DNA of 64,000 bases from Brasilonema angustatum HA4187-MV1 (GTDB lineage: Bacteria > Cyanobacteriota > Cyanobacteriia > Cyanobacteriales > Nostocaceae): positions 62,001-126,000 of the forward strand of contig JAHHGV010000002.1 of the NCBI GenBank assembly GCA_019359695.1, given 5' to 3'. The position numbers and the translations under genes were made by a program. Positions 8,746-19,187 of the stretch are shown here, piece after piece. Below the pieces are notes generated by a model that made no database searches, was not told the origin of the DNA, and saw only the letters and a list, made by a program, of their open reading frames with translations. How positions within the stretch are numbered: position 1 is the stretch's first letter; every line of letters begins with the position of its first letter.

Positions 8746-10035
8746 GTGAAAAAAGTTTTGGCAATAATCCTTGGAGGGGGTGCAGGTACCCGCCTTTATC
8801 CACTCACTAAGTTACGGGCTAAACCAGCCGTACCAGTGGCTGGAAAATATCGTTTGATCGATATTCCAGTCAGTAACTGTATCAACTCAGAAATATATAA
8901 AATCTATGTTCTGACGCAATTCAACTCAGCTTCGCTGAATCGCCACATTGCTCGTGCTTATAACTTTGCTGGCTTTACAGAGGGTTTTGTAGAAGTTCTA
9001 GCTGCACAGCAAACCCCAGATAGCCTCAACTGGTTCCAAGGTACAGCTGATGCGGTTCGCAAGTACTTGTGGCTGATGGAAGAGTGGGACATAGACGAAT
9101 ATCTTATCCTTTCGGGTGACCACCTCTACCGCATGGATTACCGTGAGTTCGTACAGCGTCACAGGGAAACTGGAGCTGATATTACTCTTTCGGTGCTACC
9201 AATTGATGAGCGTCGCGCCTCTGACTTTGGCTTAGTGAAAATTGATGATTCTGGTAGAGTAATCAATTTCAGCGAAAAACCCAAAGGTGATGCGCTAAAG
9301 GAGATGCACGTTGATACAACTGTACTGGGATTAACTCCAGAACAGGCTCAAAAACAGCCCTATATTGCCTCAATGGGAATTTATATCTTTAAAAAAGAAG
9401 TTTTGACTAAGCTGTTGAATGAAGCTTCAGAAAGGACAGATTTTGGAAAAGAAATTATTCCCGAGGCGGCAAACAATCACAACGTTCAAGCCTACTTATA
9501 CAATGGATACTGGGAAGATATCGGAACAATTGAGGCATTTTATGATGCAAATTTAGCACTGACCAAGCAACCTCAGCCGCCTTTTAGCTTCTACGATGAA
9601 GACGCGCCAATTTACACTCGTGCTCGTTACCTACCTCCCAGTAAAGTCTTGGATTGCCAAATCACAGAATCAATGATTGGAGAGGGTTGCATTATCAAAA
9701 AATGCCGGATCGAACATTCGGTGCTGGGAGTGCGATCGCGCATTGAAGCTGGCTGTGTCATTCAAGATTCCCTACTTATGGGGGCAGATTTCTATCAACC
9801 ATTTGCTGAACGCCAGTCAGACTCTCAAAGTGGGGAAATTCCTTTAGGGATTGGTGCGAACACCACAATTCGTCGTGCCATCATCGATAAAAATGCTCGC
9901 ATTGGTTCTGATGTGCAAATTATCAATAAAGATAATGTCCAAGAAGCTCAGCGCGAAAATCAAGGTTTCCATATCAAAAGTGGTATCGTTGTCGTGCTGA
10001 AAAATGCCGTCATTCCGGATGGAACCATTATTTAG
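8746..10035 (+). CDS. glgC: Glucose-1-phosphate adenylyltransferase (ADP-glucose pyrophosphorylase)
   Basis: GlgC makes ADP-glucose from ATP and glucose-1-phosphate, the committed step of glycogen synthesis. The N terminus has the nucleotide-binding loop [13 protein letters not shown], then [22 protein letters not shown], the [11 protein letters not shown] metal/substrate site and SEKPKGDAL. The C-terminal third is a left-handed beta-helix with hexapeptide-like repeats ([18 protein letters not shown]). The 429-residue length is normal for cyanobacteria. The start is GTG at 8746, preceded by CTGGAGAAATCTT. The family is activated by 3-phosphoglycerate and inhibited by phosphate. It is not adjacent to the debranching enzyme gene at 13.6 kb. 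Confidence 0.97.
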   Translation: MKKVLAIILGGGAGTRLYPLTKLRAKPAVPVAGKYRLIDIPVSNCINSEIYKIYVLTQFNSASLNRHIARAYNFAGFTEGFVEVLAAQQTPDSLNWFQGTADAVRKYLWLMEEWDIDEYLILSGDHLYRMDYREFVQRHRETGADITLSVLPIDERRASDFGLVKIDDSGRVINFSEKPKGDALKEMHVDTTVLGLTPEQAQKQPYIASMGIYIFKKEVLTKLLNEASERTDFGKEIIPEAANNHNVQAYLYNGYWEDIGTIEAFYDANLALTKQPQPPFSFYDEDAPIYTRARYLPPSKVLDCQITESMIGEGCIIKKCRIEHSVLGVRSRIEAGCVIQDSLLMGADFYQPFAERQSDSQSGEIPLGIGANTTIRRAIIDKNARIGSDVQIINKDNVQEAQRENQGFHIKSGIVVVLKNAVIPDGTII

Positions 10036-10137
10036 TCATTAGTCATGAGTTATTAGTTCGCCAGTACGGCGCAGTCCTTGTCTGCCGATCTACTAAGCGA
10101 CTGGCGAATCCGATAGCCTTCTGACTTGGACGTTCCC

Positions 10138-10202
10138 ACTAGGGTCATTAGTCATTAGTTAGTAGTTAGTAGAATAACCAACAACTAACTACTAACTATT
10201 AA
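10138..10202. repeat. TAGTTAG/CTAACTA-type repeat array
   Basis: Short direct copies of GTCATTA and GTTAGTA followed by their reverse complement (CAACTAACTACTAAC), forming an inverted array between glgC and the kinase gene. Confidence 0.7.
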
Positions 10203-10226
10203 CAAAGGAAAAAAGACAATGGACAG

Positions 10227-10739
10227 ATGACTCAGTTAATTGTGTTAATTGGTCTTCCTGGTAGTGGTAAGTCCACTTTGGCAAGGCAATTGCTAGCAGA
10301 ATGCCCGAGGACGCAACTTATTTCTACTGATGCTATCCGAGGGCAATTGTTTGGTAATGAAGCTTTTCAAGGACCTTGGTTACTGATTTGGCGGGAGATT
10401 CAACGGCAATTTCAACAAGCGCTAATCCCAGGTGGTACAATAATCTACGATGCGACTAATGCCCAGCGACGTCATCGCCGTGAACTTATCGATATAGCGC
10501 GTGAACTAGGCTTTACCCATATAACCGGGATGTGGGTGAGAACCCCAGTATGGCAGTGTTTAGCACGCAACAAAAGACGGGAACGTAAAGTCCCAGAAGA
10601 TGTCATATTTCGTATGTATCGTCAGCTTCGGGATGCCCCTCCAAGTCTAGAGGAAGGATTTGATAATTTAATTTGCTATTCTCCGGAAGCCCAGGAGTAC
10701 GGGAATTGCACTCCTGTAATGAGCAAGAACCCCACTTAA
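10227..10739 (+). CDS. P-loop kinase-like ATPase (AAA_33 / polynucleotide-kinase-like)
   Basis: The N terminus has a perfect Walker A motif, IGLPGSGKSTLA, and later IIYDATNAQRRHR, which resembles the Walker B and following Arg-rich segment of small nucleotide or polynucleotide kinases. At 170 residues it is a single-domain kinase. RNKRRERKVPEDVI fits the lid region of the same group, in which VPE and a following Arg are common. The substrate cannot be inferred; related proteins phosphorylate nucleic acid ends or act as zeta-toxin-like kinases. No antitoxin-like partner is adjacent. The gene is plus-strand, after glgC and before dnaJ. Confidence 0.8.
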   Translation: MTQLIVLIGLPGSGKSTLARQLLAECPRTQLISTDAIRGQLFGNEAFQGPWLLIWREIQRQFQQALIPGGTIIYDATNAQRRHRRELIDIARELGFTHITGMWVRTPVWQCLARNKRRERKVPEDVIFRMYRQLRDAPPSLEEGFDNLICYSPEAQEYGNCTPVMSKNPT

Positions 10740-10859
10740 ATTGATTTAATATTTGTTAATTTATTATCAGAGTTTATGCACCAGAATTATATCTGGATTA
10801 CTCTGTCAAGTTTAATTTTAGATAAAAATTTAACGGAAATTTCTAAGGGAGGCAGGTAG

Positions 10860-11858
10860 ATGGCTGCAACTGATTTTAAGGATTATTACGCAACTTTGGG
10901 CGTTAGTAAAACTGCCAGTCCAGAAGAAATCAAACAAGCCTTTCGCAAATTAGCCCGCAAATATCACCCTGACGTCAACCCAGGTAACAAACAAGCTGAG
11001 GCAAGCTTCAAAGAAGTTAACGAAGCATACGAAGTTTTGTCAGACTCAGACAAACGCAAAAAATATGACCAATTTGGTCAATACTGGAAACAAGCAGCTG
11101 ATGGCTTCCCATCTGGTGCTGGTGCTGGTGTTGATATGGGCGGTTTTGATTTCAGCCAATATGGTAGCTTTGATGAATTTATTAACGAATTACTAGGACG
11201 CTTTGGCGGTGGTAGTCCACGCGGAGGACGGCAATCATATTACCGCACCAGCACTGGTGCACCTAGTGGTTTTGGTGGGTTTAATGATTTTAATTTTCAA
11301 GATGTAGGTACTACTGGCGCTACCCAAGACAGTGAAGCTGCCATCGCCCTGACTTTTTCCGAAGCGTTTCATGGTGTACAAAAGCACCTAAATCTGGGCA
11401 ACGAAGTCATTGATGTTCGTATACCCGCAGGTGCAAAGTCTGGCAGTCGTTTACGCGTACGCGGTAAAGGACCAGTTAGTCCTTTCACCCAACAACGTGG
11501 TGATTTATATCTGAAAGTTGAACTTCAACCCCACTCTTTCTTCCAGTTCGAGGGCGATAACTTGGTGTGCGAAATACCAATCACGCCAGACGAAGCCGTT
11601 TTAGGAGCCTCAGTTGAGGTACCCACACCAGATGGTTCGGTTACGGTGAAGCTTCCTCCTGGAGTGCGTTCTGGTCAATCTTTGCGCTTACGTGGCAAAG
11701 GCTGGCCCCAACCTCGCGCTGGACGTGGTGATCAGTTAGTGAAAGTTGCTATTGTTCCACCAAAAGACATTAGTCAGCAGGAACGCGAATACTACGAAAA
11801 AATTCGCTCTATTCGTACTTTTAATCCCCGCGAACATTTGCCGCATATTAGGCTTTGA
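10860..11858 (+). CDS. DnaJ/CbpA-type Hsp40 co-chaperone without zinc finger
   Basis: The J domain occupies residues 8 to about 72 with the Hsp70-activating HPD motif at residues 36-38 (KYHPDVN). A Gly/Phe-rich linker follows (about 80-140), then two C-terminal beta-barrel substrate-binding domains ([39 protein letters not shown]). There is no CxxCxGxG zinc-finger region, so this is the class II (CbpA-like) type. At 332 residues it is full length. GGAGG sits about eight bases before the start. An Hsp70-like gene lies at the left edge of the window but is not linked to it. A hairpin terminator follows at 11961. Confidence 0.93.
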   Translation: MAATDFKDYYATLGVSKTASPEEIKQAFRKLARKYHPDVNPGNKQAEASFKEVNEAYEVLSDSDKRKKYDQFGQYWKQAADGFPSGAGAGVDMGGFDFSQYGSFDEFINELLGRFGGGSPRGGRQSYYRTSTGAPSGFGGFNDFNFQDVGTTGATQDSEAAIALTFSEAFHGVQKHLNLGNEVIDVRIPAGAKSGSRLRVRGKGPVSPFTQQRGDLYLKVELQPHSFFQFEGDNLVCEIPITPDEAVLGASVEVPTPDGSVTVKLPPGVRSGQSLRLRGKGWPQPRAGRGDQLVKVAIVPPKDISQQEREYYEKIRSIRTFNPREHLPHIRL

Positions 11859-11960
11859 CACTCTGCGCTCTTTTGACGCCCAGATTCTTGCTTAGTGGGG
11901 ATTCCAATGAATTTACCCGCGCTAACGCGCCACTCCGCTAACAGCAAGCATCGTAAGGTT

Positions 11961-11994
11961 AGCCCACACCTTATCTATTGATTCGGTGCGGGCT
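11961..11994 (+). terminator. Hairpin terminator after dnaJ-type gene
   Basis: AGCCCACACC (11961-11970) pairs with GGTGCGGGCT (11985-11994) with one G-U pair, and TGGTGTTTT follows on the plus strand. Confidence 0.6.
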
Positions 11995-12053
11995 TGGTGT
12001 TTTAACAGGTTTTAGTTTTCAACTTGAAATTTGTTTCTTTGGCATTGCTCTGC

Positions 12054-12590
12054 CTAATTGTATTGCTCTAACAATCTCTCCACGCTAGCGTTGTGGTCAA
12101 GAAAAGAAAATAAATGTTTGTAGCGAAGTTTGCCTTCTTGATTTAACACAAATTGTGCTGGTAAAGGTGCTCCTAATGCTTGTCCAACTTTATAGTTACG
12201 GAAGACGCGACAGCTTGGATCACTCAAAAGCGGCATTTTTAAATTCAAATCTTTCACAACGATTTGACTTTGCCGTTCATCGGTACTGGTAATCATTAAA
12301 ACTTCTATACCCCTGTTTTGAAATTGCTCGTAGTTTTCATTTAAAGATTTGATATGAGGAAAGCAAAAAGGGCAATAATTTTTTTCTGTAAAGATACGAG
12401 TGAAGGCAAGTAAGACTGGTTGCTCGCCTCTATAATCAGATAATTTAACTAAAGTACCATGAGTGATATCTGGGAGTTGAAAATCTGGTGCCAGATATCC
12501 CAATTCCAGCGTATTAGATGCTGGTTTTGGTAAAAAGTTGCGGAAGAATCGTTGATTGAATAAGCCGCTAGAAGCCGCTGAAGTAACCAT
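12054..12590 (-). CDS. Peroxiredoxin-like / AhpC-TSA family protein
   Basis: A thioredoxin-fold protein of 178 residues. LGYLAPDFQLPDITHGTLVKLSDYRGEQPVLLAFTRIF is the typical first half of the AhpC/TSA fold. The active-site region reads KNYCPFCFPHIKSL, a CxxC in place of the usual VCPTE of 2-Cys peroxiredoxins, so it may work as a thiol-disulfide reductase-like protein instead of a classic peroxidase. GAPLPAQFVLNQEGKL is the conserved cis-Pro region. No signal peptide is seen, so it should be cytoplasmic. It is followed on the same strand, with a 217-nt gap, by a true 2-Cys peroxiredoxin gene upstream at 12808. Confidence 0.85.
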   Translation of the reverse strand: MVTSAASSGLFNQRFFRNFLPKPASNTLELGYLAPDFQLPDITHGTLVKLSDYRGEQPVLLAFTRIFTEKNYCPFCFPHIKSLNENYEQFQNRGIEVLMITSTDERQSQIVVKDLNLKMPLLSDPSCRVFRNYKVGQALGAPLPAQFVLNQEGKLRYKHLFSFLDHNASVERLLEQYN

Positions 12591-12807
12591 CTTTTTATCC
12601 CTAATGTTATGAAAATATTAAATGAAAAAGCCATAGATCTACACGGAATATAACCAAAGAATTAGTAATTTTTCAGTCGTAATTCCTTCTGAGAGATTAC
12701 GAATTATTCATTACGAATTTGATTTGTCTGTGTTTATCTGTGGCTAAGTTTGAGTTAGTTTGTAATAGCACGTCATAGTGGTACTACTACTCTATTACTT
12801 TTGAAAC

Positions 12808-13419
12808 CTAAACAGCAGCGAAGTAAACTTTGGACTTGACTGGATCGGGAACCATTGTCTTGTCGCCTGGTTGCCAGCCAGCAGGGCAAACTTCGTCCGG
12901 ATGGGACTGAACGTATTGAATGGCTTGCAAAGTCCGCAGGGTCTCATCAACGTTGCGACCAAAAGCTAAGTTGTTGATGGTAGCGTGCTGTAAGACACCT
13001 TCTTTGTCAATAATGAACAAACCGCGCAAAGCAACGCCAGCTGCTGGATCAAGCACGTTGTAAGCTGCACTAATCTCTTTTTTGATGTCGGAAACTAAGG
13101 GGTAATTGAGGTCACCTACGCCACCAGACTTGCGATCCGTTTGAATCCATGCTAAATGAGAAAACTCACTGTCAACGGAAACACCAAGGATTTCGGTGTT
13201 AAGATTCTTAAATTCTTCGTGGCGATCGCTAAAGGCTGTGATTTCAGTGGGACAAACAAAGGTAAAGTCTAAAGGATAGAAAAACAGTACGACATACTTG
13301 CCGCGATAGTCGGAAAGTTTTATGGTTTTAAATTCCTGATCTACCACAGCCGTTGCTGTAAAGTCGGGAGCCTGTTGACCTACACGGAGGCATCCTTCTG
13401 ATGGATAAGTGAGAGGCAT
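12808..13419 (-). CDS. Typical 2-Cys peroxiredoxin
   Basis: The peroxidatic Cys lies in [15 protein letters not shown] and the resolving Cys in [15 protein letters not shown] near the C terminus, the two signatures of typical 2-Cys peroxiredoxins. The 203-residue length, [13 protein letters not shown] and [14 protein letters not shown] are also canonical. The enzyme reduces hydrogen peroxide and organic peroxides with electrons from thioredoxin. In cyanobacteria this protein is an abundant cytoplasmic antioxidant. The start at 13419 has GGAGAA upstream. The gene is transcribed away from the debranching enzyme gene (13597), so the 177-nt gap should contain two divergent promoters. Confidence 0.97.
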   Translation of the reverse strand: MPLTYPSEGCLRVGQQAPDFTATAVVDQEFKTIKLSDYRGKYVVLFFYPLDFTFVCPTEITAFSDRHEEFKNLNTEILGVSVDSEFSHLAWIQTDRKSGGVGDLNYPLVSDIKKEISAAYNVLDPAAGVALRGLFIIDKEGVLQHATINNLAFGRNVDETLRTLQAIQYVQSHPDEVCPAGWQPGDKTMVPDPVKSKVYFAAV

Positions 13420-13596
13420 TAACCTAATTCTCCTTCAATTTATTATCTATTTAGTATTGTTGGAGCTCGGGTCAGGTAATCTCACCCGTTCTCGTCATCT
13501 CGTGAACCAATAGTCTCACCGCCTGTAGGGCTAGACTTACGGCTTCATTACATTCTGTTACAATAATATCATACTCATAACGATTTTGAGTAGACA

Positions 13597-15696
13597 ATGG
13601 TGGATTTAGATACAAGAGAATGGTTACTGACTAATGGCTTAGGAAGTTTTGCCAGTGGTACAGTTTCTGATATCCGCACTCGCAGTTATCATGGCTGGTT
13701 GTTTGCCGCGACTAACCCGCCTTCTGGGCGTACTCTGTTGCTTTCGCACCTAGAAGCTAGCCTAGAACTATCAGATCGGGTTGTGGCATTGGGGACAAAT
13801 TTCTGGGGCAGTTGTCAGATAGAGCCAAAGGGCTACGAACTGCTGCGCCTTTTTGATATTAACCCAGTTCCAAAGTGGATATGGGGTGAAGATGACTGGC
13901 AGTTGACTAGACGTTTGGTGATGCCGTATGGATTAATGGAAAAAGTAGGGCAAAACAGAGAAGTAAGCCCTGACTCGCTCACTCCCACATCCCCCCCATT
14001 TCATTTTTGCCATCGTATCTTGGTTCAATATCGCTATGAAGGTACACAAACCGCGATATTGAAGCTGCGACTGCTTATAGGCGATCGCGACTTTCACCAT
14101 CAACAAAAGGTTATTCCAGAATTACAGTTCTCACAATTGCTGGGACAACAGCAAGTCTGCCTGCAAGCAATAAGTTCTGACAATTTTGGAACACCTTGGC
14201 ACTTGCGCTGGACGCAAGGAAACTATCAACCAGATCCATTTTGGTACTTGGATTATAAACTTCCCGAGGAAACTCTGCGGGGGTTGGGCGATCGCGAAGA
14301 CCTCTATAGCCCTGGTTACTTAACAGTTACACTCAGTCCAGGGGATGCGGTGACAATGGATGCACGAGTGGGTTTTCCGAATGAACTGCAAACTCCCCTG
14401 ACTTGTGAAACCTTTGCGGAACTTGTCGAAGCAGAGCAACAGCGGCTGTCTCAAATTTTTGGGTGGGAAAATTGCCAGGGGGAAGTAGGGCGAGATCATA
14501 CTCTTATATCTCCCTCATCTTCCTCAACTCCATCCCACCTCTGGCGGCGACTACTACAAGCTGCCGATCAGTTTATTGTTTATCGTGCTTCTATTGCTGG
14601 TCCGAGCGTGATTGCTGGATATCACTGGTTTAATGACTGGGGGCGCGATACCTTAATTGCCTTACCAGGGTTGACTCTTACTCCACAGCGTTTTGAGTTG
14701 GCAAAAGGACTGTTGCAAACTTTTGGACGTTACTGTTCTCACGGTTTAATTCCTAATGCATTTCCTGACGCGGATGGCGAACCGTTTTATAACAGTATTG
14801 ATGCGGCACTATGGTGGATTGAAACTTTAGGGCTTTACTTAGAAGCAACACAAGACTGGCAGTTTTTGGTAGAGCAATATCCAGTGGTGCAGCAAATCTA
14901 CAAAGCTTTCATTGGAGGGACACGCTATAATATCCAGGCCGATGTTACCGATGGGCTAGTTAGTTGGTATGCTCCTGCTGTAGCTTTGACCTGGATGGAT
15001 GTGGTGGTAGACGGGCAGCCTATCACTCCCCGTCGTGGTAAGCCAGTGGAAATTAATGCTCTATGGTATTCAGCGCTATGTTGGACAAGTCGGTGGGCAG
15101 AAATTTTGAGTGAACACGAAGCTATGGTTGACCGTGGGCGTCTTGCTAAGCAGGCTTTGCGTTACACTGAGCTAGCACAACAAGTGAAAGCTTCTATGCA
15201 ACAGTACTGGAATCCTCAACTGGGTTACTTGTACGATGTGATTGAGCCAGATGATCTAAGAAATTCTCAGATTCGCCCAAATGCCGTTTTGGCACTTTCG
15301 CTTTCACATTGTGCGTTCTCTCAACAGCAAGGGCAAAAAATCCTTGATCTTGCTCGTTCTTGCTTACTCACTCCTTATGGTCTTCGCAGTCTGGCTCCAA
15401 CAGATCCACAATACATTGGCAAATATAAGGGTAACCCAGAAAAACGCGATCGGGCTTATCACCAAGGCACGGTATGGAGTTGGTTAATTGGCCCTTTCAT
15501 TCGTGGTTGGGAGCGTTTTTATCCGGGACTTCCATTACCTTTTGATTGGCAACCCTTGCTAAAACACTTTCTATCTGATGCCTGTCTTGGCTCTATTTCT
15601 GAAATTTTTGAGGGTGACGAGCCGCATACACCAAGAGGAGCAGTAGCTCAAGCTTGGTCTGTTGCTGAAGTCATTCGACATTTGAAGAACTACTAA
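13597..15696 (+). CDS. Glycogen debranching enzyme (amylo-alpha-1,6-glucosidase type)
   Basis: The N-terminal part (REWLLTNGLGSFASGTV, RTRSYHGWL) is the beta-sandwich domain of archaeal-type debranching enzymes. The C-terminal half is the (alpha/alpha)6 barrel with WFNDWGRDTLIALPG, where the Asp is the likely catalytic acid, then HGLIPNAFPD, YNSIDAALWWIE and YHQGTVWSWLIGPF. Its expected action is hydrolysis of alpha-1,6 branch points of glycogen. The 699-residue length is slightly larger than the usual form; two polar, low-complexity stretches (about residues 117-137 and 295-313, rich in Ser, Pro, Thr) look like in-frame additions. A stem of 14 bp follows the stop. Together with glgC it supports glycogen turnover. 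Confidence 0.93.
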   Translation: MVDLDTREWLLTNGLGSFASGTVSDIRTRSYHGWLFAATNPPSGRTLLLSHLEASLELSDRVVALGTNFWGSCQIEPKGYELLRLFDINPVPKWIWGEDDWQLTRRLVMPYGLMEKVGQNREVSPDSLTPTSPPFHFCHRILVQYRYEGTQTAILKLRLLIGDRDFHHQQKVIPELQFSQLLGQQQVCLQAISSDNFGTPWHLRWTQGNYQPDPFWYLDYKLPEETLRGLGDREDLYSPGYLTVTLSPGDAVTMDARVGFPNELQTPLTCETFAELVEAEQQRLSQIFGWENCQGEVGRDHTLISPSSSSTPSHLWRRLLQAADQFIVYRASIAGPSVIAGYHWFNDWGRDTLIALPGLTLTPQRFELAKGLLQTFGRYCSHGLIPNAFPDADGEPFYNSIDAALWWIETLGLYLEATQDWQFLVEQYPVVQQIYKAFIGGTRYNIQADVTDGLVSWYAPAVALTWMDVVVDGQPITPRRGKPVEINALWYSALCWTSRWAEILSEHEAMVDRGRLAKQALRYTELAQQVKASMQQYWNPQLGYLYDVIEPDDLRNSQIRPNAVLALSLSHCAFSQQQGQKILDLARSCLLTPYGLRSLAPTDPQYIGKYKGNPEKRDRAYHQGTVWSWLIGPFIRGWERFYPGLPLPFDWQPLLKHFLSDACLGSISEIFEGDEPHTPRGAVAQAWSVAEVIRHLKNY

Positions 15697-15700
15697 CAAA

Positions 15701-15738
15701 GGAGTGGGGAGTTGTTGGTTAAAGCAACTCCCCACTCC
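15701..15738. terminator. Strong hairpin between debranching gene and tRNA-Met
   Basis: GGAGTGGGGAGTTG (15701-15714) pairs perfectly with CAACTCCCCACTCC (15725-15738). No long T tract follows, but its place between two convergent genes fits a bidirectional transcription stop. Confidence 0.6.
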
Positions 15739-15766
15739 CTATCTGTTACTTAAAGATTTGCAAAAA

Positions 15767-15840
15767 TGGCTCAGGTGTGACTCGAACACACGACCAAGGG
15801 CTTATGAGTCCCCTACTCTAACCAACTGAGCTACTGAGCC
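15767..15840 (-). tRNA. trnM: tRNA-Met (CAU), elongator type
   Basis: On the minus strand the 74-nt cloverleaf has acceptor stem GGCTCAG/CTGAGCC, D arm GCTCAGTTGGTTAGAGT, anticodon loop CTCATAA with anticodon CAU, and T arm GTGTG-TTCGAGT-CACAC. The closing pair of the anticodon stem is A-G (positions 31-39), a mismatch. CCA is not encoded. The discriminator base is A. The acceptor starts with a G-C pair, unlike initiator tRNA, so this is elongator Met; an Ile-lysidine type (CAU) cannot be fully excluded without a model. Confidence 0.92.
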
Positions 15841-15996
15841 ATACACATGATTCGATTATTTAATTTAGCATACAGAAACTTTGAAGTCAACACTCAAGAA
15901 TTGACAGCTAAACATGAGTTGACCAACAAAGGGGTGTATTGTTGACTTTCCCCATCTGCCCACCTATGTGCTACTTTGTATAATAAATAGCCAAAA

Positions 15997-16013
15997 AGGG
16001 AGCTGGGCTCCCT
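15997..16013 (-). terminator. Rho-independent terminator of the LysM/M23 peptidase gene
   Basis: On the minus strand AGGGAGC-CCA-GCTCCCT is followed directly by TTTT. It lies 41 nt past the stop of the peptidase gene. Confidence 0.8.
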
Positions 16014-16053
16014 CTATATAATAAGCAATCATCAAGTTACAGATTGCCAACTA

Positions 16054-18315
16054 CTACAGACGTGCTGTTGGCAGGAAAGCTATTGGGTTGACTGCGTCCT
16101 TGCCAGTTGGATGGATTTCAAAGTGGCTATGAGGGCCAGTACTGAAGCCAGTGCTGCCCATTAAAGCAATTGTTTGGCCTTGGTGTACCTGTTGACCAGA
16201 CTGCACCAAAATCTTACTATTGTGACCATAGCGAGTCATGCTGCCATCAAGATGGCGGATATCCACAACATTGCCATAGCCACCACTGTTCCAACCTGCC
16301 TTTTCTACAACACCGTCAGCGGATGCGTAGATCGGCGTGCCAACTGAGTTAGCAACATCAATTCCCTTGTGCATTCTTCCCCAGCGCCAGCCAAAGCCAG
16401 AGGTTAGAGTTCCCTTTGCAGGCCACATATAAGCTGTGGTAGAGGTGGACGGACCAGGTGTATTCTCGTCAATCGCTCTTGGCAGATATCTATCCACTGC
16501 TGCTAAAGGCGGTAACTGTGGATAAACTATTTTTCCCTGCATAGAACCAAGAGATCGAGAAGCATCAACACCTGTGGGAGGTGTTACTATCGCTTGATTT
16601 GGTAACAGTTGTGGCCTACCTGGTCTGCTACCATAATTCGGGGCTATCGGTCTGGGAACGGGTATGGAAATTCCAGCTTTGTTCTGTTCACTCACAGGTA
16701 TTTGCACTGCTGAGTTATTTGGTCTCGGAACAGAAATTGGCACTACACCATCATTTTGACTGGCACCAGGAACTGTTACTGGCGCATCATTAGCTTCATT
16801 TGCGTCTGCAACTGTATTACCAGCTTCCTGAGAACGGTATTTTTCCCGCAATCTTTCAATTTCTAATTGCAAGCGGCGCAGACGTTGATCATTTTTTACT
16901 TGTTTTGTTTTTGTAGAAGTTGGTATTTGTGCCAATTGAGCTTCTGTAACAACTGTTGGCAGTGGGGCGTCACCACCTACACCATAATATGTGATAGAGT
17001 CAGAAGATTGGCTATTTGTAATAGTATTTTCTGCTAAGTTAGTCGTCGATTGAACGTATGACTGAAACTGGGTATTACCAACTACTGATGTTGGAACTGT
17101 AACACTGCTGTTGTTGGCAATGAGTGATTTTGTAGTTGTTTGGCTAATATTGCTAGTACCACTGGCTCCAAGCGCACTCAGTTTCGTTGCGACAGATGCC
17201 TGAGCAGTACTGGGGTTTTGCGCTACAGGAATTGACAGTTTTTGACTGATTTTCAGCTGATGAGGATTGTTAAGATTATTTGCCTTTATCAGTTCTAGGA
17301 CTGAAATGCCATAATCGTTGGCGATCTCCCCTATTGTATCTCCTGGCTTAACTTCATATACTGCAGCTGCTGTTTGTGTGACTGCTATTGGTGCAACTGC
17401 TGTTGAAGCTGGTAGTGTTGACACCTGCACCTCTGATTGTTGGTTTAACTTTGATACGAGCCTTGCTGTGTTAACATCGCTAGTTGTATTCAACTGTGAT
17501 GTACCAGTGATAGTACTTGTCTGGGGCATTTTACCTGCCACAGTCATTGGCTGTACTAACCTAGTTGCTGCTTGTTGTGATAAATCTTTGGTTTGTTGAG
17601 AGTGCCATTGAGTTAAACTTTTCCTGAGATGGTCTGATTCTTGCTGTAATTGATTTCGCGCGAATTCTTGCTGCGCTTTTAGTTGAGCATTTACTTCTGA
17701 TTCTTCTGTGTTCTTAGCTTCTACTGTTTTTGGTTGAGCAGATTGGGAAGACACAGCTTGCACATTAGTAATACCATCAGCATTAGAGAGTATTTGTGCT
17801 CCCAGCTTTTTAGACTGTTGGAAGTTGTTTTTTTCCCAAGCAATACTTTGTTGTGCTTGTGCTGTTGTCAGTAAACTTGGAACTCCTACTGATGCTGAGC
17901 TTTGCACTGATGTCTTGCTTGCCCCAACTTGCCATTTTGCTCTTTGTTGAGTTAGCTGTGAAATTGCTGTTGGTTCTACTACTGTAGGACTTTCTGGCAA
18001 GCTCACTGATGAGATGGCTTGTGATTCTAGTTTCTTGGTGGAAGCAAATTTCACCTCCAAATTATTCGCAACAGGAATTGTTGAGGCTGTATTTAGGTTA
18101 CCTAACACTTCTGCAGCTGCAGCTTGGTCGCTTTGTCGAGTCACCAAAAAGCTGGTTGCTCCCATTGATATTGCCAAGCCAATCATTACAGCTGTTGTTG
18201 GTACTTGACATTGGTTAACCTTTGGATTAACTGCATCTATTGGTTCCACTGCAACATCATCTCCTGGGGTATTCTCCAACTCAGCCCTCCCTTTCTTTTT
18301 TAATGCTCGTTTCAA
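16054..18315 (-). CDS. LysM and M23 peptidase (LytM-type) cell-envelope protein
   Basis: After a basic N terminus, one transmembrane helix at about residues 40-59 anchors the 753-residue protein in the plasma membrane. A long low-complexity region rich in Ser, Gln, Val and Thr follows. A LysM domain lies at about 319-364 (YEVKPGDTIGEIANDYGI). The M23 zinc metallopeptidase domain occupies the last 110 residues: HKGIDVANSVGTPIYA, RYGHNSK and GPHSHFEI carry the metal and catalytic His and Asp. Family members cut peptidoglycan peptides or activate amidases during cell separation. A terminator follows the gene. The upstream region is nearly 900 nt without genes. Confidence 0.92.
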   Translation of the reverse strand: MKRALKKKGRAELENTPGDDVAVEPIDAVNPKVNQCQVPTTAVMIGLAISMGATSFLVTRQSDQAAAAEVLGNLNTASTIPVANNLEVKFASTKKLESQAISSVSLPESPTVVEPTAISQLTQQRAKWQVGASKTSVQSSASVGVPSLLTTAQAQQSIAWEKNNFQQSKKLGAQILSNADGITNVQAVSSQSAQPKTVEAKNTEESEVNAQLKAQQEFARNQLQQESDHLRKSLTQWHSQQTKDLSQQAATRLVQPMTVAGKMPQTSTITGTSQLNTTSDVNTARLVSKLNQQSEVQVSTLPASTAVAPIAVTQTAAAVYEVKPGDTIGEIANDYGISVLELIKANNLNNPHQLKISQKLSIPVAQNPSTAQASVATKLSALGASGTSNISQTTTKSLIANNSSVTVPTSVVGNTQFQSYVQSTTNLAENTITNSQSSDSITYYGVGGDAPLPTVVTEAQLAQIPTSTKTKQVKNDQRLRRLQLEIERLREKYRSQEAGNTVADANEANDAPVTVPGASQNDGVVPISVPRPNNSAVQIPVSEQNKAGISIPVPRPIAPNYGSRPGRPQLLPNQAIVTPPTGVDASRSLGSMQGKIVYPQLPPLAAVDRYLPRAIDENTPGPSTSTTAYMWPAKGTLTSGFGWRWGRMHKGIDVANSVGTPIYASADGVVEKAGWNSGGYGNVVDIRHLDGSMTRYGHNSKILVQSGQQVHQGQTIALMGSTGFSTGPHSHFEIHPTGKDAVNPIAFLPTARL

Positions 18316-19187
18316 AGACGACCTCCTATGATCACTTGCGCTTAACCAACCTCAATTCTCCAGTCTGAGTACTAGTCAATGATTTTAATCACTACAAGCA
18401 ATAGATCAATACCACATACACCAGAGATACTTACGCAAGATTAACCTGCTTCTCTGATTTAGACAAGTTCACATCGATATTTTAAATATTAAATTTTTGC
18501 CTTGGGTTTTTCTGTTCACATCTGACACCTTTCATTTTTCATAGGTCATAAAAGTTTTCTTTTTTACAGTTCAGGCTTTTGTTGCTTTTGTTTCACGATT
18601 GATTATCACACATTCGGCATGTTCTTTTGCCTTGAGCAAGTTGTCTGCTGCTAGCTCATAGAATACACTACACCCTTCTGTAAATCTTTTTCAGCATTTT
18701 TTCAGTTCATCCGTATTTATTACACAAGGTTTTACGTTGATTATTACTCGAAAATAACCGTATTAACTAGCAGATTTTATAGCTCAAAAAAAGAAAAAAC
18801 ATGAGAGTAACTACCTCAAACTCTTGATATGACTGGCTCATGATGTTTTCGTTCCCTACTCAAAAGAAAATTCAAATTTAAGAAAATCTATCATTTCACC
18901 TCGACTGTTTATCAAAACTACTATAGAAATTTCTTATAGATTTTCTTCAGTCTCAAGTCATTTTTACTCCAGCAGTGTTGAATATAGAGTACTGAGTCAT
19001 GAATAATAATTCAAACATAGTTTGGTTCTATCTGTATTTGCAGTTAGTCACTTCGTACTGCTTACTATTAAGATATCAGAGATTTTTTTGAATCGCTGTA
19101 TAAAAAGAATCTCAAAAATCAGTATATGATCACATAAAAACTGTTAAGATTTTCCCTATGCTGGCGTCTTTAAAAGAACTCGAATTA
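18316..19187. other. Long gene-free region upstream of the M23 gene
   Basis: About 870 nt of AT-rich sequence between trmL (ends at 19188) and the M23 gene. No open frame with a ribosome site, tRNA or strong hairpin was seen. A lone ACTTACGCAAG near 18432 matches the terminal sequence of the element at 32295, without a partner nearby. It may hold the M23 promoter and a long leader. Confidence 0.45.
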
